Below are positions 23,257 to 34,592 of a stretch of DNA of 64,000 bases, one piece after another. The notes under the pieces are model-generated. The model did no database searches, had not been told where the DNA came from, and saw only the letters and a list, made by a program, of their open reading frames with translations. The first letter of the stretch is position 1; every line of letters begins with the position of its first letter. Location: contig JAKSXM010000040.1 in the NCBI GenBank assembly GCA_022575985.1, positions 11,984,001 through 12,048,000 of the forward strand, read 5' to 3'. Both the position numbers and the translations under genes were made by a program. Source of the stretch: Anagrus nilaparvatae. Lineage: Eukaryota; Arthropoda; Insecta; Hymenoptera; Mymaridae.

Positions 23257-23575
23257 TTTTTCAATATAAGTATCAGTATTAACGATCTCTACGAACAAAT
23301 GTAATAATCTTGTATTTCAAAGATATATAAGGCATTTTCATGCCATTAATTTTATTTAAAATTTTTTACAATTTTAAATAAATTAGAAAAATTTTTTAAT
23401 TGATGTTAAATAATTTCTTAAGATAAATTGATAAATAATTTAACTTAAAAAAGTGGTAAAACACAAAATTTTTAAATAAAATTAATGGCATAAAAATGCC
23501 TTATATATCTTTGAAATACAAGATTATTACATTTGTTCGTAGAGATCGTTGATACTGATACATATATTGAAAAAA
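23257..23575. mobile_element. Palindromic MITE in the left arm of the Ginger-like element
   Basis: Two inverted arms of roughly 110 bases share TTCAATATAAGTATCAGTAT, ACGATCTCTACGAACAAATG and AAGATATATAAGGCATTTT with their complements, around an AT-rich centre (about 23375-23465). It is absent from the matching right arm near 31300, which shows it inserted later. Confidence 0.7.
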
Positions 23576-23943
23576 AATAATTTTAATTTTAATTTTTTCG
23601 TTATTATTTACAACTTATTCATTTATATTACATAAAATTTTTTATAAAGTCATTTTAATATTTTTAAATATTTTTAATTTAATTTTTTTAAAATAATTCT
23701 TATTATTAAATTTTATTGTAAAAAATTTTAATTTAACTTTTATTGTATAATTACTTACAACTCATTATTTATAATACATAAAATTTTTTATAATATTTTC
23801 AAATAATTTCAATTTAATTTAATTTAAATAATTTTAATGATAACTATTTTTAATATTTTAATTATTGTTGCATAACATTTTTAGTAAGTCATAATATTTT
23901 AACTAAATTTATTTTTTACTTTTTTAACTTAATCTTAAATAAC

Positions 23944-26111
23944 TTAATGATTTAAACATTGCCTGCCAGTAGAGTGACAAGAAGAGTTGCATTTAAGATT
24001 GTCCTTCTTACACTTGCATTGCTTGGTCGTGCAATCTTTTTTGCACGAGCACTTTCGGAACCCCTGTCCATTACCTACAGAAATATGTCGCACAATTTCC
24101 CTTAGGCTTGCCTCAGTATTTGAAATATCGGTAGGTTTCAAACCTGTGAATGATGTTAACTCAAATGCATTCCTTTCTAGTCTAGTGCTAAGTATTCTAG
24201 ACCTGTTGCCTATTTTAAATTTGCTATCTTCTGAAATATCTAAAATAATTCCAACAATATTGGGAGAATCACACCTTCCTCTATCAAATTCTGGAACTGC
24301 TACAGCTACACAATCTCCAACAACAGGTGTTTTGAATTTCTCTTTTGATCTATCTGTCATCCTTTTAGCTTGTTTTTGAAGATTTTGTAAAGCAACTTTC
24401 CTAAATTCTATTGCTGGATGTTGATTATCAACAGTCACACTGTTTTCTAATGACCTAAAAAAAGCAAAAAATATTAGAAATAATAAAAAAGTTAATAATA
24501 GTAAAAAGTTAATAGTATTCATGAACTTACTTAACGTCTTCTTCATTTTTATCAATTGGTAAGCTGTTGTCTAGCAATGCATCTTCTTCATTTTTATCAA
24601 TTGGTAAGCTGTTGTCTAGCAATGCATTTTCTTCAGTCTTATCATTTGGTAAGGTGTTGCCTACCAATTCATTTTCTTCAGCTTTATCATTTAAAATAAA
24701 AACCAATAGATTTTCAATAAATTCTCTATTATTGTTACTGCCTACTTCCATACTATAATGATAAAAAGTATAATTAATAAATAAGCTTAATTAATTATGT
24801 AAAAAATTGTTTACATTTCAATATCAGCGTTTAAAATCATTTCCTCATAGTTCACTGCATTTTCATCAGAGCTTTCTTGGAATTCACCAGTTAATTTTTC
24901 GAATTCTTCTCCACTTATCCCACTTTCAATTTTCTCTAATAATTCTAACGGGATCTTTGTCGCTAGTCCAACTTTCGGCGCAGTCCCAAATAGAGCCTTA
25001 TAAGGAGCAACCTTTGTAGCCTCACTATTAGTTATATTTAACGACCACTGTACAAATGGTAGACCTTTTGTCCATTTGTTTGTGTTATGATCTTTAATCC
25101 ATGAATTTAAAGATTTTTTAAGAGAGTCGTTACCCTTTTCCACCTACCCTTGTCTTTGAGGGTAACGGGGTCTGCCATTGATTAGCTTGATTTCTGGCCA
25201 CAGTTTGGACAATTCCTAAATGAAAAATTTTTTTAAATGATTGACGCTATGATAAACTACGTAATTTTAGGACATTTCCCCCTATTATTTTACTTTCAAA
25301 ATTAAAAACGTATAAATATTAATAATAATAATAATACATGTATTCTATTATTATCTTTTCTAAGCACGTGTATAATATTTTATTTTTGTTTTGTTTCTAA
25401 TACAATGATAAATATAAATAATTAAAATACATACAATTATAATTAAAAAAAATAATAAAATAAATTACCTTGATTACGTTAGCCATGAATTCTTTCCCTG
25501 TACCATAAATAACATGAAATAAAAAAAAAAAAAAATTATGATATGAAAAAATTGTGATAAGCAATTTATTATTTAAACTAAAAAAAAGTTACAAACCGTT
25601 ATCACTTTGCAAAATTTGAGGACACCCAAAATCTATAAATATTTTGAATAAGCATTGTGCTACCTCCACTGCCATTTTGCTTCTTAATGGACGAAGAAAA
25701 TGATACTTGCTCAAATGATCAATATAATGAAAAATATATTTATAATCACTATCCGTGGAGGATTGATAATCAACAAGATCAATTTGCCCTCGATGATTAT
25801 AATCCGTTGAAATTATTGGTCTAACCACTATGCCTTTTTTTTCTTTAAGTCTTAATTTTTCTGTGCACCTTTCACATTGTCTTATGTATTCACATACAAT
25901 ATTACGGGAAATATTAGCAAAATTGTCTTTTACTAATTGGTACGTTTTTCGTTGACCTTTGTGAATACTTTTATCTACGTGTAATTTTTGTAATATTGTT
26001 AAAACTGATTATTTCGTAGCATCAATCTTTTTAACCATTAAAATTTCACCAGCTAACATTTTTAAAGCATATTTTTCATAAATTCTATATGAGTGATTCT
26101 TAGTGAATTCA
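23944..26111 (-). pseudogene. Ginger-type integrase/transposase, five exons, 5' truncated
   Basis: The product would be a retroviral-type DDE integrase acting as a DNA transposase. Exons on the minus strand are 26111-25597, 25497-25469, 25215-24815, 24752-24531 and 24454-23944. All junctions are GT-AG and in phase, including a 29-base microexon. In order: a zinc-binding segment (HVDKSIHKGQRKTY ... CEYIRQCERC), the first catalytic D in GQIDLVDYQ, the second in LQSDNG, KEFMANVIK, and the catalytic E in VEKGN. An acidic linker with three copies of a 15-residue repeat (LLDNSLPIDKNEEDA) follows. A C-terminal domain ends in a cysteine-rich cluster, CSCKKDC, CKCKKDNLKC, SCHS, like that of KRBA2/Ginger-type proteins. 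Damage: stops at 26009-26011 and 25144-25146, and the 5' end cut off by the insertion at 26112. Confidence 0.82.
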
Positions 26112-26594
26112 GCAAAAGTTTCCAGGTCGGGTCGCTGAAACCGGCTAAAAACTTTTTTTTGCCAATTACCTATCCAAAATGGACTATGTCCCCAAATTTT
26201 AGCCCTTAATATTGAAAACTAAGCCCAGCGCGAATTTTTGAAGAAAAAAAGACGTTTTCATCTTTCCTCAGCCACCCATCCTTCTTTTATGTGCCATTCT
26301 TTCTGGAAATCATTAAAAATAATGAAAAAAGAGGTACTATAGTAAAATTTCCTCAGAAATCCAGTCATGCCATTAGTTTTTGAGAATTCCTAGACGGGGA
26401 GCCAGAAAATCGATAAATTCACAGGGTATATTACGGAAACTACAGAAAAATTGTACATCCGAATTTTTTATTGAGCTTCTCAGGAAAAGCGTGTTTTTAT
26501 ATATATTTTTGGATGCCATATCAACCTAGATGCGATCGAACTTCCTAGACCCTAAAATAACCGAAAAATCGTGAATTTTCCTCAATTTTTCTCA

Positions 26595-27115
26595 TTTTTT
26601 AGCAGTTTTTTTGAATTTTTCCGCTCTAAATGACTCCGAACGATTTAAACAAAGTAAGATTCGGATTTCCAGGGAAATTTTACATATTTTCTTTATTTAA
26701 ATAATTTTTAGGCTTCGATGTAAACGAGCTCACACCAAATGCCTTAAATACAAAATTTTGATTTTTAACGTTTTTTAGCAGTTTTTTTGAATTTTCCCGC
26801 TCTAAATGACTCCAAACAATTTAAACAAGGTGAGATTCGGATTTCCAGGGAAATTTTACATATTTTCTTTATTTAAATAATTTTTAGGCTTTGATGTAAA
26901 CGAGCTCACACCAAATGCTTTAAATACAAAATTTTGATTTTTATCGTTTTTTAGCAGTTTTTTTGAATTTTTCCGCACTACATGACCCTGTATGATTTAA
27001 TTAATGTCAAATTCGGGTTTCCAGTAAAATTTTAAACTTTTTCTATACTTTAATAATTTTTTGGCTTTAGTGTAAAAGAGTTCATAGAAAATTCTATAAA
27101 TTTAAATTATTTTTT
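26595..27115 (+). repeat. Tandem ~176-bp units in the left arm
   Basis: TTTTTTAGCAGTTTTTTTGA begins units at about 26595, 26771 and 26947. Each continues through CTCTAAATGACTCC, GATTCGGATTTCCAGGG and AACGAGCTCACACCAAATGC. The third unit is the most diverged. Confidence 0.85.
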
Positions 27116-27303
27116 AGCTCTATATTGGTCACGAGGTAGAATTCGGAGTTACATTCTATAAAATATAGCTATTCTTTAAAGAAAAAAAATTTTTTAAATA
27201 ATAATGAATGAAATACATATTTTGATAATCTTTAAAAGAATGAGTTTTTTAATAAGAAGAAAATTATTCTATTAAAAAAATTTTTATTGATATTTACATA
27301 ATA

Positions 27304-27727
27304 CAGGAAACCCTCCGTATTCGCGGGTAATTGAGACCGGAAAAACACCGCGAATAAGAAAATCCGCGAATAACGCGGGACTGGGACCGTAGTATATATA
27401 TGTATGTATGTGCATAAAGTAAAACAAAAAAATTTTGAGAATGAAAATTATTTTATTGACAAGTGAAATATAATGTTTATAACAAAAATCTTGTGAAAAA
27501 AAAAATTAATAAATGTTTTTAATTTATTTTAATTAGCCAAAAAAGAAATTTTTATAATGTTTATAACCAAAAATCTTGTGAAAAAAAAATTAATAAATGT
27601 GAACATTGCTACAAAACCGCGTAAAACCGAATTCAAATCCGCGAAAAAAGAATCCCGGTATATTTTGAAGAATCGCGTATATTTGAATCCGCGAATACGA
27701 TTACCCGCGAATACGGGGGGTTTCCTG
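27304..27727. mobile_element. Pogo-type MITE, 424 bp
   Basis: Terminal inverted repeats CAGGAAACCCTCCGTATTCG and CGAATACGGGGGGTTTCCTG are flanked by TA on both sides (27302-27303, 27728-27729). The interior has subterminal CCGCGAATA motifs and an internal direct duplication of a TTATAATGTTTATAAC segment (about 27470 and 27554). No coding capacity. Confidence 0.85.
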
Positions 27728-27810
27728 TATTTAGCTACAATAATGCATTCAGAAAATATTTTTATAATTTAGATAATTTATTCACAAATAGAATCCAAAT
27801 TATTTAGATA

Positions 27811-28671
27811 TTAAGTGTATTTGGAATGAGTATGCCCTAATTTTATTTTTATTTTATCATTTTCATTTGTAGCCGATACATTGTATAAAATTTCATTAAA
27901 GCCTACTTGAACACGGGTCTCAGTACCAGGCCATTTGTAGACATTTTTTGAAAAACTTTGTAATACAGATATTTTAGCTATTTATTCATCTTCAATTATA
28001 TCTGTAATAAAACCTACCGCCCAAGTATTTAAGATTACGAAAGAGACATAAGTATTTGCTGACCATTTATAACCTATTTTTTTCAACAAATTAAATCTTA
28101 AGGAATAACTTTCATCTGAACTTAAATATTTACAGCCAATTATTGTATTTGATAATGGAGTAAAGTCGTGATAATTTCTTGTTCCTGGAATGGTATGCGC
28201 AATTGATGATGTTGTGTCACGTTCCAGGTTTAACTCCTCTCTGCTTATTATTATTGTTTTTATTGTAGGTAAATGATGTTCACAAAATTCATGAATGCGG
28301 CTTACATTTATTATTTGATTATCAAATTCACGACGTAAACTTTCTTTGCTTGTATCTCTTTTTATCGTACCTCCAATGATATCACAAGTTGATTTACCGT
28401 GAGAAGTTGCAAAAAATATCCACTTAGCATCAATACCAAAATTCTTTTTATGTTGACATAAATTGTATAGGTTGGAAAAATTTTTGTATTGTCCCGGACA
28501 ACTATCGCTAACATACTCAATTTTCTTAATTTGAGGCATGTTTTCTTTTGTGTACCTTACAATATATTTTTGAAAAACCTTAACTGCTACTACGTCATGT
28601 TTACAATTTACGTAACTTATTGTTTTAATGAATAATATGAATACAATAAAAATGTTTTTAATGTAACTCAT
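27811..28671 (-). pseudogene. Transposon-type protein of an unclassified family
   Basis: An almost open frame of 286 codons has a single in-frame stop (27982-27984). The N-terminal 23 residues are hydrophobic and may be an artefact of the upstream start. The core reads KIEYVSDSCPGQYKNF, FATSHGKSTCDIIGGTIKR and RIHEFCEHHLP. After the stop the frame continues with YKWPGTETRVQVGFNEILY. The combination SDxCxGQYKN ... HGKxxCDxxGGxxKR recurs in uncharacterised, repeat-associated proteins of arthropods and cnidarians as I remember them. The aspartates could be part of an RNase H-like catalytic site, but that is inference. It is the only gene in the 26112-30444 element, so it is the candidate transposase. 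Confidence 0.6.
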
Positions 28672-28773
28672 TTATTTACTAATAAATCTTGTAAACATTG
28701 ACGATTGCCACGCCACATAGCTTTAAATTTTTAACATGGAACATGTTTATAGGGAGGGGGTACTTCAGAACTT

Positions 28774-28921
28774 GAAAATTAAGGGGGGGGGGTTAAATTT
28801 GTCCTTTTTAAGGGGGGGGGGGGGGCAAATTTGTCCTATTTAAGGGGGGGGGGGGGTCAAATTTGTACTATTTAAGGGGGGGGGGGTCAAATTTGTCCTA
28901 TTTAAGGGGGGGGGGTCAAAT
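28774..28921 (+). repeat. Poly-G minisatellite
   Basis: Five units of about 35 bases are built from TCAAATTTGTCCTATTTAA plus a run of about 8-14 G. The G-run lengths vary between units. The G strand is the plus strand and could form quadruplexes. The homopolymers are also prone to sequencing error. Confidence 0.88.
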
Positions 28922-29252
28922 AAGACTTAGAATAATTAGGTAAGTATATATAAATAAATAAAATACTATTAAAAGACTTTGAAAAATCTGGGTTTAAGGA
29001 CTTAGAATAATATCGATCTAGGGACTTGGAATAATTCAGGTTCAGGGACTTATAATTATTCAGGTTTAGGGAATCAAAATAGTTTGGATTTAGAATCTTA
29101 ACAACTAGTAAGGTAATAATTACAAATTACAACAATAGAAAATTGTATTGTAATGTTGAGTAACATTTGTATTATATCTAGTCCTCATTTGGAAGTAAAC
29201 ATGTTCCATGCATTTAGGTTGTGTTTACACAAACCGGTTATAAGTTTTTTTA
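28921..29252 (+). repeat. Dispersed repeat related to 10731-11700
   Basis: Contains loosely repeated GGACTTAGAATAAT and TTTAGG phrases, TAATGTTGAGTAACAT, then AAACATGTTCCATGCATTTA and TTACACAAACCGGTTATAAG. It is the uninterrupted counterpart of the repeat split by the SINE near 11 kb. Confidence 0.6.
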
Positions 29253-29409
29253 TATACAATGTTTATTATTTTTAGCGCTAAATATAAATTATTTAAAATT
29301 TTGTTCGGAAATAAGATTATTAGCAATTTACATCTTTAATAATATAATATTTATTAAGTTGTTATTATATATGGTATAATAAATCTTATTAGGAACCTTA
29401 AACAGAAAA

Positions 29410-29960
29410 AGTACACACAAAACTGCTAAAAAACGATAAAAATCAAAATTTTGTATTTAAGGCATTTGGTGTGAGCTCGTTTACATCCAAGCCTAACAAT
29501 TATTTAAATAAAGAAAATATGTAAAATTTCCCTGGGAATCCGAATCTCGCTTTGTTTAAATCGTTCGGAGTCATTTAGAGCGGAAAAATTCAAAAAAACT
29601 ACTAAAAAACGATAAAAATCAAAATTTTGTATTTAAGGCATTTGGTGTGAGCTCGTTTACATCAAAGCCTAAAAATTATTTAAATAAAGAAATTATGTAA
29701 AATTTCCCTGGAAATCCGAATCTCGCTTTGTTTAAATCGTTCGGAGTCATTTAGAGCGGGAAAATTCAAAAAAACTGCTAAAAAAACGATAAAAATCAAA
29801 ATTTTGTATTTAAGGCATTTGGTGTGAGCTCGTTTACATCAAAGCCTAAAAATGATTTAAATAAAGAAAATATGTAAAATTTCCCTGGAAATCCGAATCT
29901 TACCTTGTTTAAATCGTTCGGAGTCATTTAGAGCGGGAAAATTCAAAAAAACTAATAAAA
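29410..29960 (-). repeat. Tandem ~178-bp units in the right arm
   Basis: Inverted counterparts of 26595-27115. AACTGCTAAAAAACGAT-type starts occur at about 29420, 29598, 29776 and 29950. The units are more alike than those on the left. Confidence 0.85.
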
Positions 29961-30574
29961 AATGAGAAAAATTCAGGAAAATTCACGATTTTTCGGTTAT
30001 TTTAGGGTCTAGGAAGTTCGATCGCATCTAGGTTGATATGGCATTCGAAAATATATATAAAAACACGCTTTTCCTGATAAGCTCAATAAAAAATTCGGAT
30101 ATACAATTTTTCTGTAGTTTCCGTAATATACCCTGTGAATTTATCGATTTTCTGGCTCCCCGTGTAGGAATTTTCAAAAACTAATGGCATGACTGGATTC
30201 CTGAGGAAATTTTACTATAGTACCTCTTTTTTCATTATTTTTAATGATTTCCAGAAGGAATGGCACATAAAAGAAGAATGGGTGGCTGAGGAAAGATGAA
30301 AACGTCTTTTTTTTTCAAAAATTCGCCCTGGGCTTAGTTTTCAATATTAAGGGCTAAAATTTGGGGACATAGTCCATTTTTGATAGGTAATTGGCAAAAA
30401 AAAGTTTTTAGCCGGTTTTAGCGACCCGACCTGGAAACTTTTGCCCCAGGTATTTAATTTAGTTGGATGGTTATTAAAAGTTGGTTTATAGTTGATGTAT
30501 TTGTAGATGAGTTCGAGTTCGATTTAAGCTGGATGAACCTAACCTGAGGTTAAGTTCTTAATTACAGAAGGAAT

Positions 30575-31102
30575 TGTCACAATAATAACTAATAACTGAT
30601 TTGATATATAACTTTCACTTTATTGATTATAAGTATATATAATAAAACTGTCTGAGTCTTTAAGTCAAACGAATTATAAAGATACTTAATAACGGGAGTT
30701 AGTACTCTAATTAATGATGGTTAGGATTCTAAAGAATACAATTTGGGCGCCTGAAGGGCAATATATAATCTAAAATGAATCTGCCCATATTGCGAGATTT
30801 TGGGGGAGACGTCCAATACAAAAAAGCGTCGGTCTCGTCACGTCCAATTAGCGAAGGCGTCCATAACTATTACTAAGAATCGAGAGGTGGGATTTATTCA
30901 GTTTATAACGCCTATAAATCCCTACTAATTTATGTCATAGCTGACTTTTGGTCCCACGCTATTGTGCTAGGTCAGCATCAGCGGAAATGCATCTGCGGGT
31001 TCCTATATCGTCTGGGAACGTTAATATGAATATCTGATGTAGGTTTAATATTTATATATATATCGGATTCTAGGTATCATTTTTGACCTACCATACGTAA
31101 CA
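30575..31102 (-). mobile_element. Possible solo LTR
   Basis: On the minus strand the segment starts TGTTACGTATGG and ends TTATTGTGACA, so both ends show the TGTYAC...GTRACA symmetry of an LTR. It is less AT-rich than its flanks, and a GGCGCC-containing patch lies at about 30745. No target duplication could be matched, so this may instead be internal sequence of the Ginger-like element. Confidence 0.3.
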
Positions 31103-31585
31103 ATTTATATAAATAAATAAACTAATAAAAATATTAATAATAAAAAAAATTTAAACGAATATGTTGAAAGTTAAATTAAAATTTTTTACTATAATATTTA
31201 AAAAAATTATTTAAAAAAAATTAAATTAAAAAAATTAAAATGACTTTATAAAAAATTTTATGTAATATAAATCAATAAATTGTAAGTAATAACGAAAAAA
31301 TTTAAATTAAAATTTTTTTATTATAAAATCTAATAAATTTATATTTTTTCCCAATAAAATAGGTCTAAAACTCGGGTGTCACAAATCGGGGAATGAAAAT
31401 TTAATTTGATGCCCTGTTCCGCGGAACGGGGCATTCCCTCGATCGGGGCGTAACATATATATATTTTCAAAATTAATAAACTAAAATTATTTTCTTTATA
31501 TTTCTTAATATAAATCACTGAGTTGTTATTTTTAAACCTATCCTGGTATCCTATATTTTTATAATATAAATAATATTGCCAATGA

Positions 31586-31618
31586 AAACGATCCTAGCAA
31601 TCAATGCTAGGATCGTTT
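31586..31618. repeat. Perfect 14-bp hairpin
   Basis: AAACGATCCTAGCA, a five-base loop, then TGCTAGGATCGTTT. A second short inverted motif (GGGAGTATTTAGAACTCCC) follows at 31621. The pair resembles terminal structure of an element or a terminator, but no adjoining gene explains it. Confidence 0.6.
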
Positions 31619-31764
31619 CAGGGAGTATTTAGAACTCCCGCATAAAGTTTGACAATCATATGTTGTGGATATTTATCTGTTATTTGTGTAAGGTTTATTT
31701 ACATATTTATATATTTAATATATGATTGTGATTTAAAGAAAATATTGAAAATAAAATAATGTGT

Positions 31765-32187
31765 TGTAGCATACACCCCTGGGGTATGTAGAAATTAATA
31801 AAATATCAATAGTTAATTTTTTTTTTATATTTAAAAATGGATCTGGCTTGTTCAGGAGGGGTGGTTGAAATAAATAGTACACAAAAAATTTTTATAGTTG
31901 AAAAATAAAATATTTAAATTTATTCAGACTTTATACATTTTGATATTTTTATAAAATTTTTTATTGCTCTTCTATGTTATTGATTTATTTTGATCAATTA
32001 TTATTTATTCGTTTTTTAATTAAAATTTTACAACAAAAAAAAAATTAATTTATTTTGTTTAAATTTATTAATAAATGAAAATTTTTTACTTATTTTAAAT
32101 TGATTATACATAAATTTTTTTTATTTAAATCTAATGCGTTTCGACCCGTGATAATTAAAGCTCACAACATCTATTTATACAAAAATT
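31765..32187 (-). repeat. Truncated 3' LTR
   Basis: About 423 bases in direct orientation match 36014-36440, both containing GGATCTGGCTTGTTCAGGAG and GCGTTTCGACCCGTGA. The remaining 870 bases of the full LTR are missing on this side. The integrase frame runs straight into the LTR. Confidence 0.88.
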
Positions 32188-34592
32188 TATTCTAACGAAT
32201 TTTCGTCTAACCTTATGATAACAAAAACTCTCATTGAATATTCTTAAACATTTAACTATTCCCACGTGACCATATATTTCATGGATTTCTTTGAGAAAAA
32301 GGTTAATCATAATTTTTGGTATGACTATTTTGTCTATTTTATACAAAATATTATTTTTTAAATTATACCCTTTAGGGCTTTTTATATTATTTAATATTAG
32401 CTTTTTTATAAATAAAAGATTTTTATCTTGATCTTGGATTGCAGCGATGTTAAAAACAATATATTAAAAATATATTCGATTAATTTATTAGAAGGTTCTT
32501 TAGCTAATAAAGCAGCAACTAAAGTGTCTAAATGATCTTCAGGTGTGGAAGTATCTTTAAAAAAAATTGTCCGACTGAATAAGTCAGCTACTGTATTTTC
32601 AATTCCTTTTATGAATTGAATATCCACATTGTAATCCTGAATAAGAAGGCACCATCTAATGAGTCTGGAATTAAGAAATTTACATTTTTTTAAGAATATC
32701 AGAGCCCTATGGTCTGTCTGTATTGTAACCTCCGCTCCAAGAAGATATAAACGGAATTTTTCAAGTGCATATACAATGGCCAATAATTCCTTTTCCGTGG
32801 TGTAATAATTCAATTCTGGCCCCTTTAATGTTCTACTTGTGCAGGATATAATTCTCATAAGACCTTCTTCATCCTCTTGCATTAAATCTGCTCCCAGAGA
32901 ATGATCACTAGCATCCGTCATTACCGTGTAAAGTTTACCAGGGAATGGATGATGTAGTACAACTGTTTTAATAAATAATTCTTTCACCTTGTTAAACGCT
33001 TGTTGATGATGTTGTTCCCAGCGATACTTAGTGTCCTTCTTCAGTAATGACAGAAGTGGGGAGCAATTCTTCGGATAATTGATTTGTAAAGCGCGCATAG
33101 AAATTAATTAAGCCAATAAAACCTCTTAGTTGTTTACTGTTCTTTGGAGGTGGAAACATTTTTATTTTTTCTAACTTTTCAGGATCCGTAAATAGACCTT
33201 CAGGAGTAAGAATATATCCAAGAAATTTAATTTTCTGACGACATAAGTTTGATTTTTCAAAATTTAACGTTAAATTATTTTCTCAAAATAATAGTTCTAA
33301 ATGTTTTAAGTGTTCATCAAAGTTTTTAAAAATACATAAATGATCATCTATACAACTTAGTAAGAAATTTTGGAGCTTTTTAAAAGTAATTCTAGTACCC
33401 CTGCATAATGCTGCACCACTGACTTTTGTTCCAAAGAGTACAACTTTGAATTGATAGCATTTACCTTCATAAAGAAAGGGGTATATTTACGCGATCCTGG
33501 ATGGAGCTCAATCTGCCAAAAGCTCATATTCAAATCAAATGAACTCATGAAGGTGATATCAGTACATTTTGTGAGAATTTCATCAATATATTCTGCACCT
33601 TCATAGTCCATTTGTAAAATAGAATTTAGCTCTCTGGCGTCAAGACATACCCTTACATCGTTATTTCTTTTGAAAGATATTACTATAGGATTGATAAATT
33701 CACTATTAGATTCTTCTATTATTCCATGTTGTAACATTTTTTCAATTTCGCAGTTAACTTTACTTCTATATTGTATTGGAGTTGGATACGTTTTATGAAA
33801 ATAAGGATCAGTTTCTTTTATGTTAAGTTTATATTGGAAATTTCTTAGTTTACCAGTGCGTTTGGAAAAACTTTCACGATAAGTAACCAATAATGCCTTA
33901 AGTTTCTGACGGTCATTTTGGTGGAGACCCACTGTTTTTTCCAATTTTTCGTCTATCTCATCATCTGTGAGTTCCATAGACGTTGGAGTAGTGGTTGTCT
34001 CAGCAACTATCGTGTCCTCGTCACTGTAAATTTGAGAAAATTCTTCGTTAATAATATTCACAATTTCTTGATCCTTTTCAATGTAATCCATATCACCCAA
34101 GGAAATTATTTTTGAAGGAAAATCGTTAAATTGTAGTGTATTGTCAACTGTATCGATAATTAAGCGAAGTCTAGATAATGAATCTATACCCAGGATGCAA
34201 TCTTGAACAAGTTTTGGAACCACTAAAAATATAAGTTCTTCTTTATGTGATTTTAATTCAATATTAGCAAGAAGCTTTAATTTTAAATTATTAGATTTAG
34301 TCCCGTTGAACCCAATAGCTTGTATCCCAATTAGAGGGAATTTAGGACATTTTTAAAATTGTTTCTTATTTTTTTCATAAAAGTCTTCTGAGATACATGA
34401 AATAGCACTACCAGTATCAACCAGTGCTATCACTTTAATATTTTCAATTTTAAAATTGAGTTGAGGACATCGTGCTTTCTTATTTTTGATGATATTGCCA
34501 TCTTTTTCATTTAAAAATTCCCTAGGATCTTCGAAAATAGTATTAATCGTTGTGATAGGATATATAGGGATTCTATCCGAGGCACCTAACAC
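32155..34592 (-). pseudogene. Gypsy-type pol: protease, RT, RNase H, partial integrase
   Basis: Encodes the enzymes for processing and reverse transcription of the element. Protease is marked by VIALVDTGSAISCIS (about 34440). After one in-frame stop near 34356 the frame continues into the RT with VRVCLDARELN and FMSSFDLNMSFWQI. A frameshift near 33480 moves the frame to FGTKVSG and the catalytic CIDDHL box (normally YVDD-like) near 33345, then a TGA at about 33283, FLGYILTPEG and RGFIGLINFYARFT. A second shift near 33060 returns to RNase H: VMTDASDHSLGAD, TEKELLAIVYAL, QTDHRAL. Integrase is reduced to the zinc-binding start (HEIYGHVGIVKCL). Pol overlaps the gag end by a few bases in another frame, so frameshift expression is likely for this lineage. 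Confidence 0.88.

Larger units (their letters stand above)
26112..30444. mobile_element. Element with ~1-kb inverted arms inserted in the integrase gene
   Basis: The ends are GCAAAAGTTTCCAGGTCGGG at 26112 and its complement ending at 30444. The inverted arms reach to about 27000 on the left and from about 29410 on the right. Each arm has a unique outer part with GGACTATGTCCCCAAATTTT, then three or more tandem units of about 177 bases. The centre carries a minus-strand gene (27811-28671), a pogo MITE and a poly-G minisatellite. It sits between codons of the Ginger-like integrase. No target duplication was recognised. Family unknown. Confidence 0.8.
23037..31455 (-). mobile_element. Ginger-like integrase DNA transposon, with nested insertions
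   Basis: Inverted ends read TGTTACGCCCCGATTGAGGG at 23037 and CCCTCGATCGGGGCGTAACA ending at 31455, with CCCCGTTCCGCGGAAC just inside. Both ends abut TATA (23033-23036, 31456-31459). The AT-rich flank makes this duplication less certain. AT-rich inverted-repeat sequence continues inward to about 23800 and 31130. The minus-strand gene inside encodes a DDE integrase with a cysteine-rich tail, which with TGT-type ends and a 4-bp duplication fits the Ginger group of integrase-bearing DNA transposons. The element is split by the 4.3-kb element at 26112-30444, and a MITE sits in its left arm. Confidence 0.72.
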
